In this document: piece after piece, positions 27,424-38,300 of the stretch
Layout of the letters: every line of letters starts with the position of its first letter
How positions within the stretch are numbered: position 1 is the first letter of the stretch
Assembly (NCBI GenBank): GCA_002840125.1
Contig: PGZF01000002.1
Coordinates: 496,001-560,000, forward strand
Source of the DNA: Gammaproteobacteria bacterium HGW-Gammaproteobacteria-15
Lineage (GTDB): Bacteria; Pseudomonadota; Gammaproteobacteria; Enterobacterales; Alteromonadaceae
Direction of reading: 5' to 3'
Length of the DNA stretch: 64,000 nt
The notes under the pieces: model-generated
Databases searched by the model: none
Told to the model about the DNA's origin: nothing
Seen by the model: only the letters and a program-made list of their open reading frames with translations
Translations under genes and position numbers: made by a program

Positions 27424-28278
27424 ATGACAACTTCAGCATTAACCAAAGTCAGCGAACAGCTTTGCTTTGGTGGCAAACAAATTCGTTTTACTCATGCATC
27501 AACTGTGCTGAACTGCGATATGCAGTTCTCGGTGTTTTTACCGCCGCAGGCAGAAACACAGGCTGTGCCTGCGCTGTATTGGTTGTCTGGGTTAACCTGT
27601 ACTGATGAGAATTTTTCGGCCAAAGCCGGTGCACAACGCGTGGCTGCTGAGCTGGGCATAGCGCTGATAATACCCGACACCAGCCCGCGCGGTGATGGCG
27701 TACCGGACGATGCAGACGGCGCTTACGATTTTGGCCTGGGCGCCGGTTTCTATGTTAACGCCACGCGCGAGCCATTCGCCAAACACTACCGTATGTACGA
27801 CTATATTGTCAGTGAATTACCGCAGTTGGTTGAAGCTGAACTGCCGTTATCGGCTAAACGCGCTATCAGCGGCCATTCTATGGGCGGTCATGGTGCTTTA
27901 GTGATTGGCCTGCGTAATCCTGAGCGCTATAGCAGTATGTCGGCATTTTCCCCCATTTGTAACCCGGTAAACTGCCCCTGGGGTATTAAAGCTTTTAGCG
28001 GCTATTTGGGTGAAGATAAAAGCCAATGGCAGCAATATGATGCATCTGTGTTGCTAAGTGGCGCGAAAAATCCGCTACCCCTATTGGTTGATCAGGGCAC
28101 AGCAGATAACTTTTACCCGCAGCAACTGCGCACTGAAAGCTTAATTGCTGCGGCTAAACAAAGCGGTGCCAAAGCAGATATTCGTATGCAGGCCGGCTAT
28201 GACCATAGCTACTATTTTATTAGTAGCTTTATTGAGCAGCATCTGCGGTTTCATGCAAAGTATCTGATGGGTTTATAA
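27424..28278 (+). CDS. fghA: S-formylglutathione hydrolase
   Basis: Hydrolyses S-formylglutathione to formate and glutathione, the second step of glutathione-dependent formaldehyde detoxification started by FrmA. 284 residues; esterase-D type alpha/beta hydrolase with nucleophile in SGHSMGGHGAL, YWLSGLTCTDENFSAKAG near the N-terminus, and the catalytic His in AGYDHSYYFISSFIEQHL. Strong ribosome site GGAAGG. Full length. Confidence 0.95.
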   Translation: MTTSALTKVSEQLCFGGKQIRFTHASTVLNCDMQFSVFLPPQAETQAVPALYWLSGLTCTDENFSAKAGAQRVAAELGIALIIPDTSPRGDGVPDDADGAYDFGLGAGFYVNATREPFAKHYRMYDYIVSELPQLVEAELPLSAKRAISGHSMGGHGALVIGLRNPERYSSMSAFSPICNPVNCPWGIKAFSGYLGEDKSQWQQYDASVLLSGAKNPLPLLVDQGTADNFYPQQLRTESLIAAAKQSGAKADIRMQAGYDHSYYFISSFIEQHLRFHAKYLMGL

Positions 28279-28524
28279 AATTTGCCGCAATGCCTGATTG
28301 AGCCCGGCATAATACTTTTTAGCCGGAACCGTTGAGCGCCCGGACGGCGCGAATCGAGCCCCCCACGGATGGGTTTACGGCGTGTTCCGGTAAAAATGTA
28401 TGGCGCCGGGCGAAAAAGCCCGCGTTTGTGAGCTAATACGTATCGTCAAAAGCTGGTTTTGTTCCATCAGATACTGGCATAATCGGCTAAGTTTGCTGTA
28501 TTGGCCCGCATAAAGGAGAGCTGC
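28279..28524. other. Intergenic region with palindromic segments
   Basis: About 245 bp. Contains a small palindrome GCGCC-CGGAC-GGCGC near 28336-28350, a GC-rich segment around GAGCCCCCCACGGATGGG, and a hairpin CGGGC-GAAAAA-GCCCG near 28407-28422. These look like remnants of an intergenic repeat family rather than a gene. Confidence 0.4.
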
Positions 28525-28938
28525 ATGAGCTACGATAACGACAATATTTTCGCCAAAATTCTGCGCGGTGAAATCCCCAGCTTTAAAGTGTATGAAGATG
28601 ACTACACCCTGGCGTTTATGGATATCATGCCGCAGGCAGATGGCCATACGCTGGTGATCCCGAAATTTGCCGCTGAAACCCTGCTGGATATTCCGGCAGA
28701 CGAGCTAACCCACACCATGACCACAGTACAAAAAGTGATGTCGGCGCTTAAATCTACGCTGGGTGTCGAAGGTGTAGTACTGCTGCAGTTAAATGGTACA
28801 GCAGCGGGCCAAACTGTGCCGCATTTGCATTTTCATCTGATCCCTGAGCATTTAACCAAATTAACCGGCCATGGTGCAGCCATGGGCGATATGGAAAAAA
28901 TTAAAGCACTGGCAGAGAAAATCAGCGCAGTGCTTTAA
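28525..28938 (+). CDS. HIT-family nucleotide-binding protein
   Basis: 137-residue histidine-triad protein: the HLHFHLIP motif near residue 95 is the catalytic HxHxH, and NIFAKILRGEIPSFKVYEDD is the typical bacterial HIT opening. Members hydrolyse or transfer nucleoside phosphoramidates and dinucleotides. AAAGGAGA before the ATG at 28525 makes this start firm; the upstream in-frame codon at 28501 is not needed. Confidence 0.9.
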   Translation: MSYDNDNIFAKILRGEIPSFKVYEDDYTLAFMDIMPQADGHTLVIPKFAAETLLDIPADELTHTMTTVQKVMSALKSTLGVEGVVLLQLNGTAAGQTVPHLHFHLIPEHLTKLTGHGAAMGDMEKIKALAEKISAVL

Positions 28939-28956
28939 GTTAATGAACAGGCCTAA

Positions 28957-29346
28957 TTAACTGCGCCGTTGCAATAAATCCCACTTATTGCCATATAAGT
29001 CTTCAAACACCACGACGGTAGCATAAGGCTCTTGCCGTGGTGTTTCGTGAAATATCACACCGGCTTGTTGCATAGCATTATAATCACGCCAGAAATCATC
29101 GGTTTGCAAAAACAGCCAGACCCGGCCACCGGCCTGATCGCCAACGGCTGACAGCTGTTTTTTGTTGCTGGCTTTGGCCAGCAGCAAAGCGGTACCGCTG
29201 TTGTTTTTCGGTGCTACCTGCACCCAGCGTTTGCCACCCCCAAGGTTGGTATCTTCCATTAAATCAAAAGCCAATTTCTGGGTATAAAACGCAATAGCCT
29301 CGTCGTAATCTGTTACCAGTAAGGCGACATTTGAAATGGCTGCCAT
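28957..29346 (-). CDS. VOC-family (glyoxalase-like) protein
   Basis: 129-residue single VOC module: VALLVTDYDEAIAFYTQKLAFDL at the start, GKRWVQVAPKNN, and VVFEDLYGNKWDLLQ at the end, giving the metal-site pattern of glyoxalase/bleomycin-resistance relatives. Substrate unknown. Convergent with the HIT gene (18 bp). Confidence 0.8.
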   Translation of the reverse strand: MAAISNVALLVTDYDEAIAFYTQKLAFDLMEDTNLGGGKRWVQVAPKNNSGTALLLAKASNKKQLSAVGDQAGGRVWLFLQTDDFWRDYNAMQQAGVIFHETPRQEPYATVVVFEDLYGNKWDLLQRRS

Positions 29347-29511
29347 AGTTAAACCTCTGCCACTGTGGGTTGCTGTAAGGCAAGGATCCTGCCTGTCAGC
29401 TCAGGCTAAAACAAGCGACAACTACAGATTTTCACTTGAGATAAAGCCGGTTTGTGCTTAAGGTAGCGGCCAATATCATTACACTATGCATCGCAACAAG
29501 GTTTGCCGTTT

Positions 29512-31491
29512 ATGCGATTTACCTCTTCACTGCTTTTTTCTGCCATGCTACTGGCCGGCTGCGGCGGGGCACCGTCATCAGCACCAGAGCCTGGTTTAAC
29601 CTTAAGCCTTATTCATATTAACGATACCCACTCGCAATTTGATGCCAGCCCTGCCAGTGTTAAAGATGCTGCTGGTAAGCCGCTTTACACCTATATTGGC
29701 GGCCATCCGCGTTTATTAACTAAGGCGCAGCAACTACGTGCGCAAGCGGCACAAGAGGGGGTGCCCGCACTATTTTTGCACGGTGGCGATGCCTTTAAAG
29801 GCAGTGCCTATTTTGAGCTGTTTGAGCAGCGTATTAATATTGATGTATTAAACCGGATGAATATCGACGCCATGGCACTGGGTAACCATGAGTTTGATGT
29901 AGGTTTAACCAAGCTGGCCGACTTTGTTGATAACGTTAATTTTCCCATTCTGGCAGCTAATATTGATACTGCAGCCGAGCCATTACTGGCTAACAGCCCA
30001 AACCTGAAACCCTACAGTTTATTTGCGCTTGATAGTAATCAGCTAACGCCGGTGGCCAGTGTTGACGCAGCGGCAGGGCGGGCAGTGGTGGCAGTGTTTG
30101 GTCTAGCGCTGGAGGATATGCGTGCCATAGCCCCTGATACCGGCGCCGTGGTGTTTAACAATGAAATACAAAGTGCACAGCGCACCGTAGATGCATTAAG
30201 TGCTCAGGGCGTACAACACATTATTGCGCTGACGCATTTAGGCCACCAGCGTGATTTAGCACTGGCCAGCGCTGTTAATGGTATAGATGCTATTGTCGGC
30301 GGCCATTCGCACAGTTTGCTGGGTGATTTTCGTCACTGGTATTTGGGAGCACAGCGGCCATATGCCGAGGTAGTGACTAATCCTGATGGTAAAGGCCAAA
30401 CCTGTGTGGTGCAGGCCGGCCAGTTTGCTCAGGCTGTAGGCCAGGCCAGGCTTAAGTTTAACCCGGCTGGTCAGCTGATAAACTGCGCCGGGCAAAATAC
30501 CTTACTGGCAAGCACGGATTATTTCAGCTCAGCGCTGCGTGATAAGCCAAGCCGTATTAGCGCAGATAAGCAAATTAAGACAGAGCGTTATATTGCCAGC
30601 CTGCCGCGCACGGCCATAGTGCAGGAAGATACCGCGCTGCGCACCTTGTTGGATAGCCAATATTTACCAGCCGTGCAACAGGCCTATGGCGCAGTAATAA
30701 ATACCACTGAAGCTGAAATACCGCATGTACGCCTGCCGGGCTCTGCAGGCAGCGATAGTCACGGCTCAGTGCTGGCCGGGCATATTGCTGATGCAATGCT
30801 GGCATACGTGAATCAGAGTGCTGTACAAAGCCTGATCACACGCCCGGTGCAACTGGCATTAATTGGCGCGGGCAATATTCGCGCGCCGCTGTTAGCTGGC
30901 GAGGTACGTGAGGGCAATATCCGTTTAGAGGTACTGCCCTTCGACAGCCCGCTTAGCGTGCTGAGCATCAGTGGTGTAGATTTAAGAGCTTTGCTAACAG
31001 AAATTATCAGCCAGTCTGTTGTGCCCGGCGCCCATACCGGCAAGTATCCATATGTTGCGGGTATACGTTATGTGACAAAACAAACCGGGCCTGATACCGC
31101 AGAGTTAACTGCACTGGATATAAAGCAGGATGGTGTCTGGCATGCTGTTAGCGATCAGCAGCACTACAACCTGGTAACCACCAGCTATCTGGCTGATGGC
31201 AACGATGGTTGGCAACTGTTGCAACAATTGCAGGCAAAACAGAGCGACCGGCTGGATATAATATTGCGCCAGCAGCAACCCCAGCTGTATCCGGTGGCAA
31301 GGGTTGAGGCAATACAAGATAGCAGCGGGGCGCAGTCATTTAGCGCCCGCTATCGCAATAATGACGAACTGCCATGTAAAACTGAAGGGGTAGACTGTAA
31401 AGTAGCGGCACAGGCATTTATTGATTATCTCAAAGCCAACCCGCAGTTATGGCAGCAAAAGCGTGAGCCAACGGTAACGTTGCAGCGATAA
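29512..31491 (+). CDS. Lipoprotein 5'-nucleotidase/metallophosphatase (UshA-like)
   Basis: 659-residue lipoprotein with lipobox LLAGC (Cys about residue 16). The N-terminal metallophosphatase domain has all the di-metal motifs: INDTHSQFD, LHGGDAFKGS, ALGNHEFDVG and VGGHSHSLLG. The C-terminal 5'-nucleotidase domain holds the substrate-binding IGAGNIRAPLLAG and the FDSPLSVLSISG region. Cleaves extracellular nucleotides or nucleotide sugars to feed purine and phosphate uptake in known relatives. The ATG at 29512 is chosen over the TTG at 29503. Confidence 0.9.
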   Translation: MRFTSSLLFSAMLLAGCGGAPSSAPEPGLTLSLIHINDTHSQFDASPASVKDAAGKPLYTYIGGHPRLLTKAQQLRAQAAQEGVPALFLHGGDAFKGSAYFELFEQRINIDVLNRMNIDAMALGNHEFDVGLTKLADFVDNVNFPILAANIDTAAEPLLANSPNLKPYSLFALDSNQLTPVASVDAAAGRAVVAVFGLALEDMRAIAPDTGAVVFNNEIQSAQRTVDALSAQGVQHIIALTHLGHQRDLALASAVNGIDAIVGGHSHSLLGDFRHWYLGAQRPYAEVVTNPDGKGQTCVVQAGQFAQAVGQARLKFNPAGQLINCAGQNTLLASTDYFSSALRDKPSRISADKQIKTERYIASLPRTAIVQEDTALRTLLDSQYLPAVQQAYGAVINTTEAEIPHVRLPGSAGSDSHGSVLAGHIADAMLAYVNQSAVQSLITRPVQLALIGAGNIRAPLLAGEVREGNIRLEVLPFDSPLSVLSISGVDLRALLTEIISQSVVPGAHTGKYPYVAGIRYVTKQTGPDTAELTALDIKQDGVWHAVSDQQHYNLVTTSYLADGNDGWQLLQQLQAKQSDRLDIILRQQQPQLYPVARVEAIQDSSGAQSFSARYRNNDELPCKTEGVDCKVAAQAFIDYLKANPQLWQQKREPTVTLQR

Positions 31492-31522
31492 ATTTGATGC
31501 AGGGCAGCTCTGCTGCCCCCGC

Positions 31523-31885
31523 CTAGAGCAGTTCGACGTAGACCACGCTAAACACAATAAATATCAACCAAGACCCCATCATCCAGGCTGCCAGCAGTCT
31601 GTCGCGTTGTGTTGAAAGTTGCTTCAACAAATAGGGGTCGATAAACATAGTATGTTCGCCCCAAATGGAGGCGGGCAAAATAAGTTTTATCGCATAAGTG
31701 ACCACTCTCCAGCCGGGGCCATCCCATTGACTAATCGTGTCTTTGTTTATTGCTCTTAACTTTTTCTCCAGAGGGCGCATGCCTAGCTGTGCAAAGACCA
31801 GCCAAGATGCAGCAGCATTGAACATTAACAAGATGCCAAAGATAGTGGCGAAATCTAATGTATTATTTAGCTCAGCGTCTGGCAT
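31523..31885 (-). CDS. Small membrane protein, putative immunity protein
   Basis: 120-residue inner-membrane protein of no recognised family with about three hydrophobic segments (near 12-34, 62-78 and 95-118). Its start overlaps the stop of the 352-residue gene upstream by one base (TAATG), so the two are made together. A small multi-pass partner of a protein with a hydrophobic hairpin is the usual design of a pore-forming toxin and its immunity protein; this is inference. No homologue is recalled. Confidence 0.55.
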   Translation of the reverse strand: MPDAELNNTLDFATIFGILLMFNAAASWLVFAQLGMRPLEKKLRAINKDTISQWDGPGWRVVTYAIKLILPASIWGEHTMFIDPYLLKQLSTQRDRLLAAWMMGSWLIFIVFSVVYVELL

Positions 31886-32943
31886 TAGCGTCTACCTCGC
31901 ACATTTCTGCCTGAGCTATAGTCATAAACTCTAGCTGCCATTTCTTTACCTGTCGCATCGGCATACTTGGCGGAAAAAAAGCCGACACCTAAAGCGACAA
32001 TACCAGCACCAGCCAATATTACCCAGCCAGCCGGTGTCCAGCTTAAAGCTGCGCCAACTTTTGTTGCGACAATAAGGCCTGCAGAAAAGCTTACTTTTGC
32101 ACCAACAATACCTGCAGCGGTACCCATACCAAAACCGGTGATTTCTCGAACGGCAACGCGATGGTAATCTTCGCCATTACGTTTTGAATCCATAACTTTA
32201 TGTACTCTGAAGCCAGCATCAACGGCAATAAGGCCATTACCCAGATAACTTGCTCTTGCCGACATATGCCGTAACGCTTTTACATCACCGGATTTAGAGA
32301 TTTCAAGTTTTGCCGCGGTGCGGCTGTTAATGCGACCTGAGCGGGCTATATTAACTCCACGATCTGCACTAGCTAGCGCAGATCGTGCTCTTGGGGATTT
32401 ATAATTTGCTGCATGCCGTTGCAGTTGATACTCGAATGTTTGCTGTAGTTTTGCATGTTGCACACGAGCGCGTTGCTCCAGCGTGGCTAGTTCAGCCCGG
32501 TTTGCGCCATTTTTCCTTGCCTCTAGCATTTGCAGTAACGTTTTTTCGTATTCCTTCATGCTTTTTAACAAGTTGCCGCGGCTTTCAGAAAGTGCGCCAA
32601 CCATAGCGCCACTTAAGGTTACTCCATCGGCGTCAAGAAATGGATAAATATGCTCATCGTACATTGCAGCCAGCGCAAGAGTATTATCTGGACCAATGCT
32701 TTCTACTGTATGGCCGATAATTTCACGCTGTTGCAGCGGAATAGTACACATTTGGTTATAAAAGTCGTGAGTATCAGCCTGACCAGCGTTTAACATATAT
32801 GGCTGATAAGGCAGAAGAATATCATCAACAATACTTCTGTTGTTGCGATAAAACTGCTGTTGCCAGTCCTTATTTGCAAACGCTGAATTGGCGAATAAAG
32901 AGCTAGTATGTTGTGGTCGGGTATTAAGAAGAATTTCAGCCAT
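31885..32943 (-). CDS. Putative pore-forming effector/toxin
   Basis: 352-residue protein without a signal peptide. The region 1-130 is helical and unrecognised. A charged coiled-coil-like stretch follows (about 125-175, SMKEYEKTLLQMLEARKNG, LATLEQRARVQHAKLQQ), then a basic linker. From about 265 to 335 there is a glycine-rich hydrophobic hairpin (GFGMGTAAGIVGAKVSFSAG, GWVILAGAGIVALGVGFF). Hydrophobic hairpins in an otherwise soluble protein, followed by a coupled membrane protein, are typical of colicin-like or type VI secretion pore-forming effectors. No VgrG, Hcp or PAAR gene lies in the window. AAGGAT precedes the ATG. Confidence 0.55.
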   Translation of the reverse strand: MAEILLNTRPQHTSSLFANSAFANKDWQQQFYRNNRSIVDDILLPYQPYMLNAGQADTHDFYNQMCTIPLQQREIIGHTVESIGPDNTLALAAMYDEHIYPFLDADGVTLSGAMVGALSESRGNLLKSMKEYEKTLLQMLEARKNGANRAELATLEQRARVQHAKLQQTFEYQLQRHAANYKSPRARSALASADRGVNIARSGRINSRTAAKLEISKSGDVKALRHMSARASYLGNGLIAVDAGFRVHKVMDSKRNGEDYHRVAVREITGFGMGTAAGIVGAKVSFSAGLIVATKVGAALSWTPAGWVILAGAGIVALGVGFFSAKYADATGKEMAARVYDYSSGRNVRGRR

Positions 32944-33046
32944 GACAATATCCTTATCGGTAAATTACGCCGATTTTAAAACGCTGTTATGGCTGCAGCA
33001 AGATTTATTTACATTTAATTATCTATATATTGCTTAATTAATCACG

Positions 33047-33475
33047 TTAACGTTTAAATTTCGTCTCTAAAATAACCGACGAGTTAGTACGCTCTACACC
33101 GTCTAAATTGCCGATATCATCCAGAATATGGCTTAGCTGCTCGGTGCTTTGGGCCTGCACTATGGCGATAAGATCGTATTCACCGCTGATGGCGTACAGT
33201 GCTGAAACCTGGGCAATTTGCTTTAGCTCAACATTGGTTTTGGCGGTAAGCTTTTGCCGTACTTTAATACTGACATGTGCCGACACCAGCGAGGCCAGAT
33301 AGTCCTCACCGTAATCTACCGAGTAACCTTTAATCACGCCGCTTTGCTCTAATTTAGCGATGCGGGTTTGCACGGTAGAGCGGGATAAATCCAGCATCCG
33401 GGCTAAGTCAGAGATACTGGCGCGGGCATTGTGCTTTAGCACAGCTAGTAGTTTTTCATCTTCCTTGCTTATCAT
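33047..33475 (-). CDS. Lrp/AsnC-family transcriptional regulator
   Basis: 142-residue Lrp-type regulator: N-terminal winged HTH (LAVLKHNARASISDLARMLDLSRSTVQTRIAKLEQSGVIKGY) and C-terminal RAM ligand-binding domain (ALYAISGEYDLIAIVQAQS). Divergent from astC with about 160 bp between starts, so an arginine or related amino acid response controlling the ast genes is a reasonable inference. Confidence 0.85.
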   Translation of the reverse strand: MISKEDEKLLAVLKHNARASISDLARMLDLSRSTVQTRIAKLEQSGVIKGYSVDYGEDYLASLVSAHVSIKVRQKLTAKTNVELKQIAQVSALYAISGEYDLIAIVQAQSTEQLSHILDDIGNLDGVERTNSSVILETKFKR

Positions 33476-33528
33476 TTTGATAACCTTATCCGTTGAATTG
33501 CAATTTAAGCTTGTTAAATTGTCGATAA

Positions 33529-34845
<1,317 letters not shown>

Positions 34846-34848
34846 ATC

Positions 34849-35877
34849 ATGTTAGTTATCCGGCCGATAACGGCAGCTGATTTTGCAGCGCTGAAAAACA
34901 TCGCTATAGAATCCGGTGCCGGTTTTACCTCGTTGCCGGTAAACGATGCGCGGCTAAAGCAGAAAATTGCGCATGCCGAGCATAGCTTTGCGGCCGAGGT
35001 GAGTACACCGGGCGATCAGGGTTATCTGTTTGTGCTGGAAGATACCCAAAGCGGCGAAATTGTAGGTACCACCGGTATTGAAGCTGCAGTGGGCACCAGC
35101 ACGCCGCTGTATCACTTTCAGCAGAATACCGTTATTCACCACAGTGCTGAGCTGAATGTGTTTAACCAGCTAAAAACGCTGACACTGTGTAACGATTACA
35201 CCGGTGCCTCAGAAATTTGCACGCTGTTTTTGCGTGAAAGTTACCGGCGTAATCATGCCGGGCGCTTTTTATCCAAAGTGCGGTTTTTATTTATGGCCGA
35301 GTATCCGCAGCGCTTTAGCGATCGCGTTATTGCTGAAATGCGCGGTGCTGCTGACAGTGATGGCCAGCCACCATTTTGGCACTGGCTGCAAAAACTGTTT
35401 TTAACCATTGATTTTCCCACCGCAGATCATCTGATTGGTGTGGGTAAAAAAGCGTTTATTGCTGAGCTGATGCCGCGCCATCCGATTTATGTTGGTTTAT
35501 TGCCACAGGCCGCCCAGGATGTTATCGGTCAGGTGCATCAAAACACCAAACCGGCGCTTAACATGCTGGAAAATGAAGGCTTTGCTCACCGTGGTTATAT
35601 TGACTTATTCGATGCCGGCCCAACGGTAGAAGCACGGTTAAGCCAGATTAAATCGGTAGCGGCCAGCCAGAAAGTCAGGGTTAAAATTACTGAAGTGCAG
35701 GGTGGGCAAACGCTGGCGGTAGCAAATACCCGGTTGCAGCAGTTCAGGGCCAGCTTTGGTAAGAATGCAAAGTTTGATGCAGATCAGCAGCTGCTACTGC
35801 TAAGCGCAGAATTTGCCGATACACTGCAGCTACACGATGGCGATATGGCAAGATTTATAGTGTTAGACAAGGCCTGA
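34849..35877 (+). CDS. astA: Arginine N-succinyltransferase
   Basis: First step of the arginine succinyltransferase pathway: arginine plus succinyl-CoA to N2-succinylarginine. 342 residues, the usual length; typical parts are VIRPITAADFAALKNIAIESGAGFTSLP, RESYRRNHAGRFLSKVRFLFMAEYP and ENEGFAHRGYIDLFDAGPTVEA. Three bases after astC, so co-translated. Neither astB nor astD is present in this cluster. Confidence 0.95.
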   Translation: MLVIRPITAADFAALKNIAIESGAGFTSLPVNDARLKQKIAHAEHSFAAEVSTPGDQGYLFVLEDTQSGEIVGTTGIEAAVGTSTPLYHFQQNTVIHHSAELNVFNQLKTLTLCNDYTGASEICTLFLRESYRRNHAGRFLSKVRFLFMAEYPQRFSDRVIAEMRGAADSDGQPPFWHWLQKLFLTIDFPTADHLIGVGKKAFIAELMPRHPIYVGLLPQAAQDVIGQVHQNTKPALNMLENEGFAHRGYIDLFDAGPTVEARLSQIKSVAASQKVRVKITEVQGGQTLAVANTRLQQFRASFGKNAKFDADQQLLLLSAEFADTLQLHDGDMARFIVLDKA

Positions 35878-35921
35878 GGGCCAGACAAGTAATAACTGGT
35901 AAATGTTAAGGCGGAATATAT

Positions 35922-36725
35922 ATGCATACTGATGTAAAAGCGTTGTTTGCCAACCTGTGGCAAGACTATGTAGCCGTGACTCCTTCTGCCAAAAAAGTAC
36001 ACCAGTTGCTGGGTAGCTCGCAGCAGGATGATGTAATTAACGATCATATTGCGCTGCGTACTTTTAATCTGGAAAAGGTAGGGCTGGAAAAACTGGCTGC
36101 ACACTTTAAAGCACTGGGCTATGAAGAATGCGGCGAGTATCATTTTGAAGCGAAAAAGCTGTATGCCAAGCACTTCGAGCATGCCGACCGTAGCTTACCT
36201 AAAGTGTTTATTTCGGAGCTGCTGCTGGATAAGTGCTCGGCTTACCTGCGTGATACCATTACCGCGCTGGTTGAACAAATTCCGGCTGAAGCGGTAACTG
36301 CTGATAACTTTTTATACAGTGGTACGCACTGGCAGGTAAGCCAGGCCACATATGAAAAACTGCTGGCAGAAAGCGAATACGCGGCCTGGGTTGCAGCCTG
36401 GGGTTACCGGGCTAACCATTTCACCGTTAGTGTGAATGATTTGCAAAGCTTTAGTACCTTAGAGCAGGTAAACAAGACATTAAAAGACGAAGGCTTTTTA
36501 TTAAATACCTCAGGCGGCGAAATTAAAGGTACGCCAGAGGTGTATTTAGAGCAGTCATCCACGCTGGCCGATTTACATCCGGTGCAGTTCAGCGATGTTG
36601 TTGCTACCATTCCAAGCTGTTTTTATGAGTTTGCCCGCCGTTATCCAATGACAAACGGTTTACTGTATACCGGCTTTGTTGCTGCTTCTGCAGATAAAAT
36701 TTTCGAGAGCACTAACGCCCGCTAA
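35922..36725 (+). CDS. DUF1338 family protein (2-oxoadipate dioxygenase-like)
   Basis: 267-residue member of DUF1338, a metal-dependent family that includes HglS/YdcJ, the 2-oxoadipate dioxygenase/decarboxylase of lysine breakdown. Conserved parts seen: VINDHIALRTFNLEKVGLEKL (metal His), ECGEYHFEAKKLYAKHFEH, and SGTHWQVS. The short form here (HglS is about 460 residues) commonly sits after ast genes in Shewanella-like bacteria; its reaction is unknown. AAGGCGG ribosome site, 44 bp after astA. Confidence 0.8.
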   Translation: MHTDVKALFANLWQDYVAVTPSAKKVHQLLGSSQQDDVINDHIALRTFNLEKVGLEKLAAHFKALGYEECGEYHFEAKKLYAKHFEHADRSLPKVFISELLLDKCSAYLRDTITALVEQIPAEAVTADNFLYSGTHWQVSQATYEKLLAESEYAAWVAAWGYRANHFTVSVNDLQSFSTLEQVNKTLKDEGFLLNTSGGEIKGTPEVYLEQSSTLADLHPVQFSDVVATIPSCFYEFARRYPMTNGLLYTGFVAASADKIFESTNAR

Positions 36726-36749
36726 GGTTAATTTTTGTTACACAATTGC

Positions 36750-36772
36750 AGCCGGTATTTACCGGCTTTTTG
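36750..36772 (+). terminator. Rho-independent terminator after the ast cluster
   Basis: AGCCGGT-ATTT-ACCGGCT followed by TTTTT, 25 bases after the DUF1338 stop. Confidence 0.85.
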
Positions 36773-36844
36773 CGTTATCATCCGGATAAGAATACGTTAC
36801 GTAATACTATTTATTTAGCTAACGTCTTAACCGGGATAAAAATA

Positions 36845-38293
36845 ATGAAAAAAGTCAGTGCGCTGCTGTTAGCTTTGGGCTTTGTCTGTGTGGAGGCATT
36901 AGCGGCACAGTTAGATAGAGTTACGGTGGCGTTGCAACATCCTGCTAATGGCAACATTGTCCACTTGCCAGATCGCCAGCAATTGCTGGTATCAGGTTTT
37001 AGCCAGTTTGCCCGCTGGTTGTCGGTAATTGATTTAACCGACTATAAAGTACAGTTATTACCAATACCGGCTGATGCGCAGTTTTTTAACAAAGCGATAC
37101 TGGCCGGCGACAGCAAACCGCAGCTGGTCTTTCTCGGCTTGGGGGGCGTTAGCCGGTTAAATGCCGACAATACGGCGGCTGAGCGGCTTGTTGCCAGTAC
37201 ATCCTTGTATCGGGTGCTGGATCAAAACCGGCTGCGCGAGGCCAACTTTGTTGTTGATCTCGGCTCGGGCTTAAGTGATTTTATTATTGCTGATTTTCAG
37301 CACACGCATTTATATCGTCAGCAGGCGGATGGCAGTTTTAGTCATTATCCGCTGCACATTCCGGCCTTGGTGCAAAGCTGGCGTGCCAGCCCGGATTACA
37401 ACCCGCGCAAACCTTACCTGGCAGATGTAAACCAGGACGGTAAAACTGATTTGGTGTTTGTCTGGCAGGGTAAGTTTCAGGCTTTTTTGCAGCAGCCTGA
37501 CGGCAGTTTTACCACTGAAGCTGTGGCAATGAACTGGCCGGTGGCGCTTTCTACCGAGCAGGAAGCCGATCAACGCAACGATGCCGGGCGCAGCTACAGT
37601 GGCCAGAATATCGACACGCTGCGGGATATTATTGACATTGACGGCGATGGCACACCCGATCTGATCATTAACCGCGAGCAACTGGCCGATGCGTTGGAAC
37701 GCAACAACAGCTTTCGGGTTCATTTTGGTCGCGCAACTGAGCGGGGGCTCAGCTTCAATGCTGAGCCGGATACCCGTATTACCACCGACACCTCACCAAT
37801 AGACGTAGTGATTGATGATTTTAACGGTGATGGCCGCAAAGATTTTTATATCCCCAGCACCCATTTTGGCGTAGGTACACTGGTCCGGGTGTTGCTGCGC
37901 GGCAGTGCTAATCTGGATATTGATTTTTATCTGTTAAATGAGCAACGCCAGTACAGTGCCAAAGCTGATTTTCGCCAGCAAGCCACTATCGACGTTAGCA
38001 TTGGTAACTTCCGCTACGATATGCCGTTATTTCAAGTGGCTAACCTAAACGGCGATGGTTTTAAGTCGTTGTTAGTGGGCGATGGCCGCGAGCAATTGCG
38101 GCTATACCAGCATGATGATAAACGGCTGTTTAGCCGGCGCAGTGATAAATTGAAACTGGATTTACCGCGCGATGCCAGTAAGGTGCGGGTAATGGACCTG
38201 ACCGGCAATGGCAAAGATGATCTGGTATTGCCCTTTGATACCCAGGACAAAGAAGGCCTACGTAATCAGCTGCATTTGCTGCTAAGCCGCTAA
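36845..38293 (+). CDS. Exported FG-GAP/VCBS repeat protein
   Basis: 482-residue secreted or periplasmic protein. Signal peptide 1-20 (cut near ALA-AQ). The body is a beta-propeller of VCBS/FG-GAP repeats whose calcium loops read DVNQDGKTDLVF, DIDGDGTPDLII, DFNGDGRKDFYI, NLNGDGFKSLLV and DLTGNGKDDLVL. Such propellers bind calcium and other proteins; no enzyme domain is present. The ATG at 36845 is preferred over the frame opening at 36746, which contains the terminator of the previous operon. Confidence 0.85.
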   Translation: MKKVSALLLALGFVCVEALAAQLDRVTVALQHPANGNIVHLPDRQQLLVSGFSQFARWLSVIDLTDYKVQLLPIPADAQFFNKAILAGDSKPQLVFLGLGGVSRLNADNTAAERLVASTSLYRVLDQNRLREANFVVDLGSGLSDFIIADFQHTHLYRQQADGSFSHYPLHIPALVQSWRASPDYNPRKPYLADVNQDGKTDLVFVWQGKFQAFLQQPDGSFTTEAVAMNWPVALSTEQEADQRNDAGRSYSGQNIDTLRDIIDIDGDGTPDLIINREQLADALERNNSFRVHFGRATERGLSFNAEPDTRITTDTSPIDVVIDDFNGDGRKDFYIPSTHFGVGTLVRVLLRGSANLDIDFYLLNEQRQYSAKADFRQQATIDVSIGNFRYDMPLFQVANLNGDGFKSLLVGDGREQLRLYQHDDKRLFSRRSDKLKLDLPRDASKVRVMDLTGNGKDDLVLPFDTQDKEGLRNQLHLLLSR

Positions 38294-38300
38294 ATGCGGC

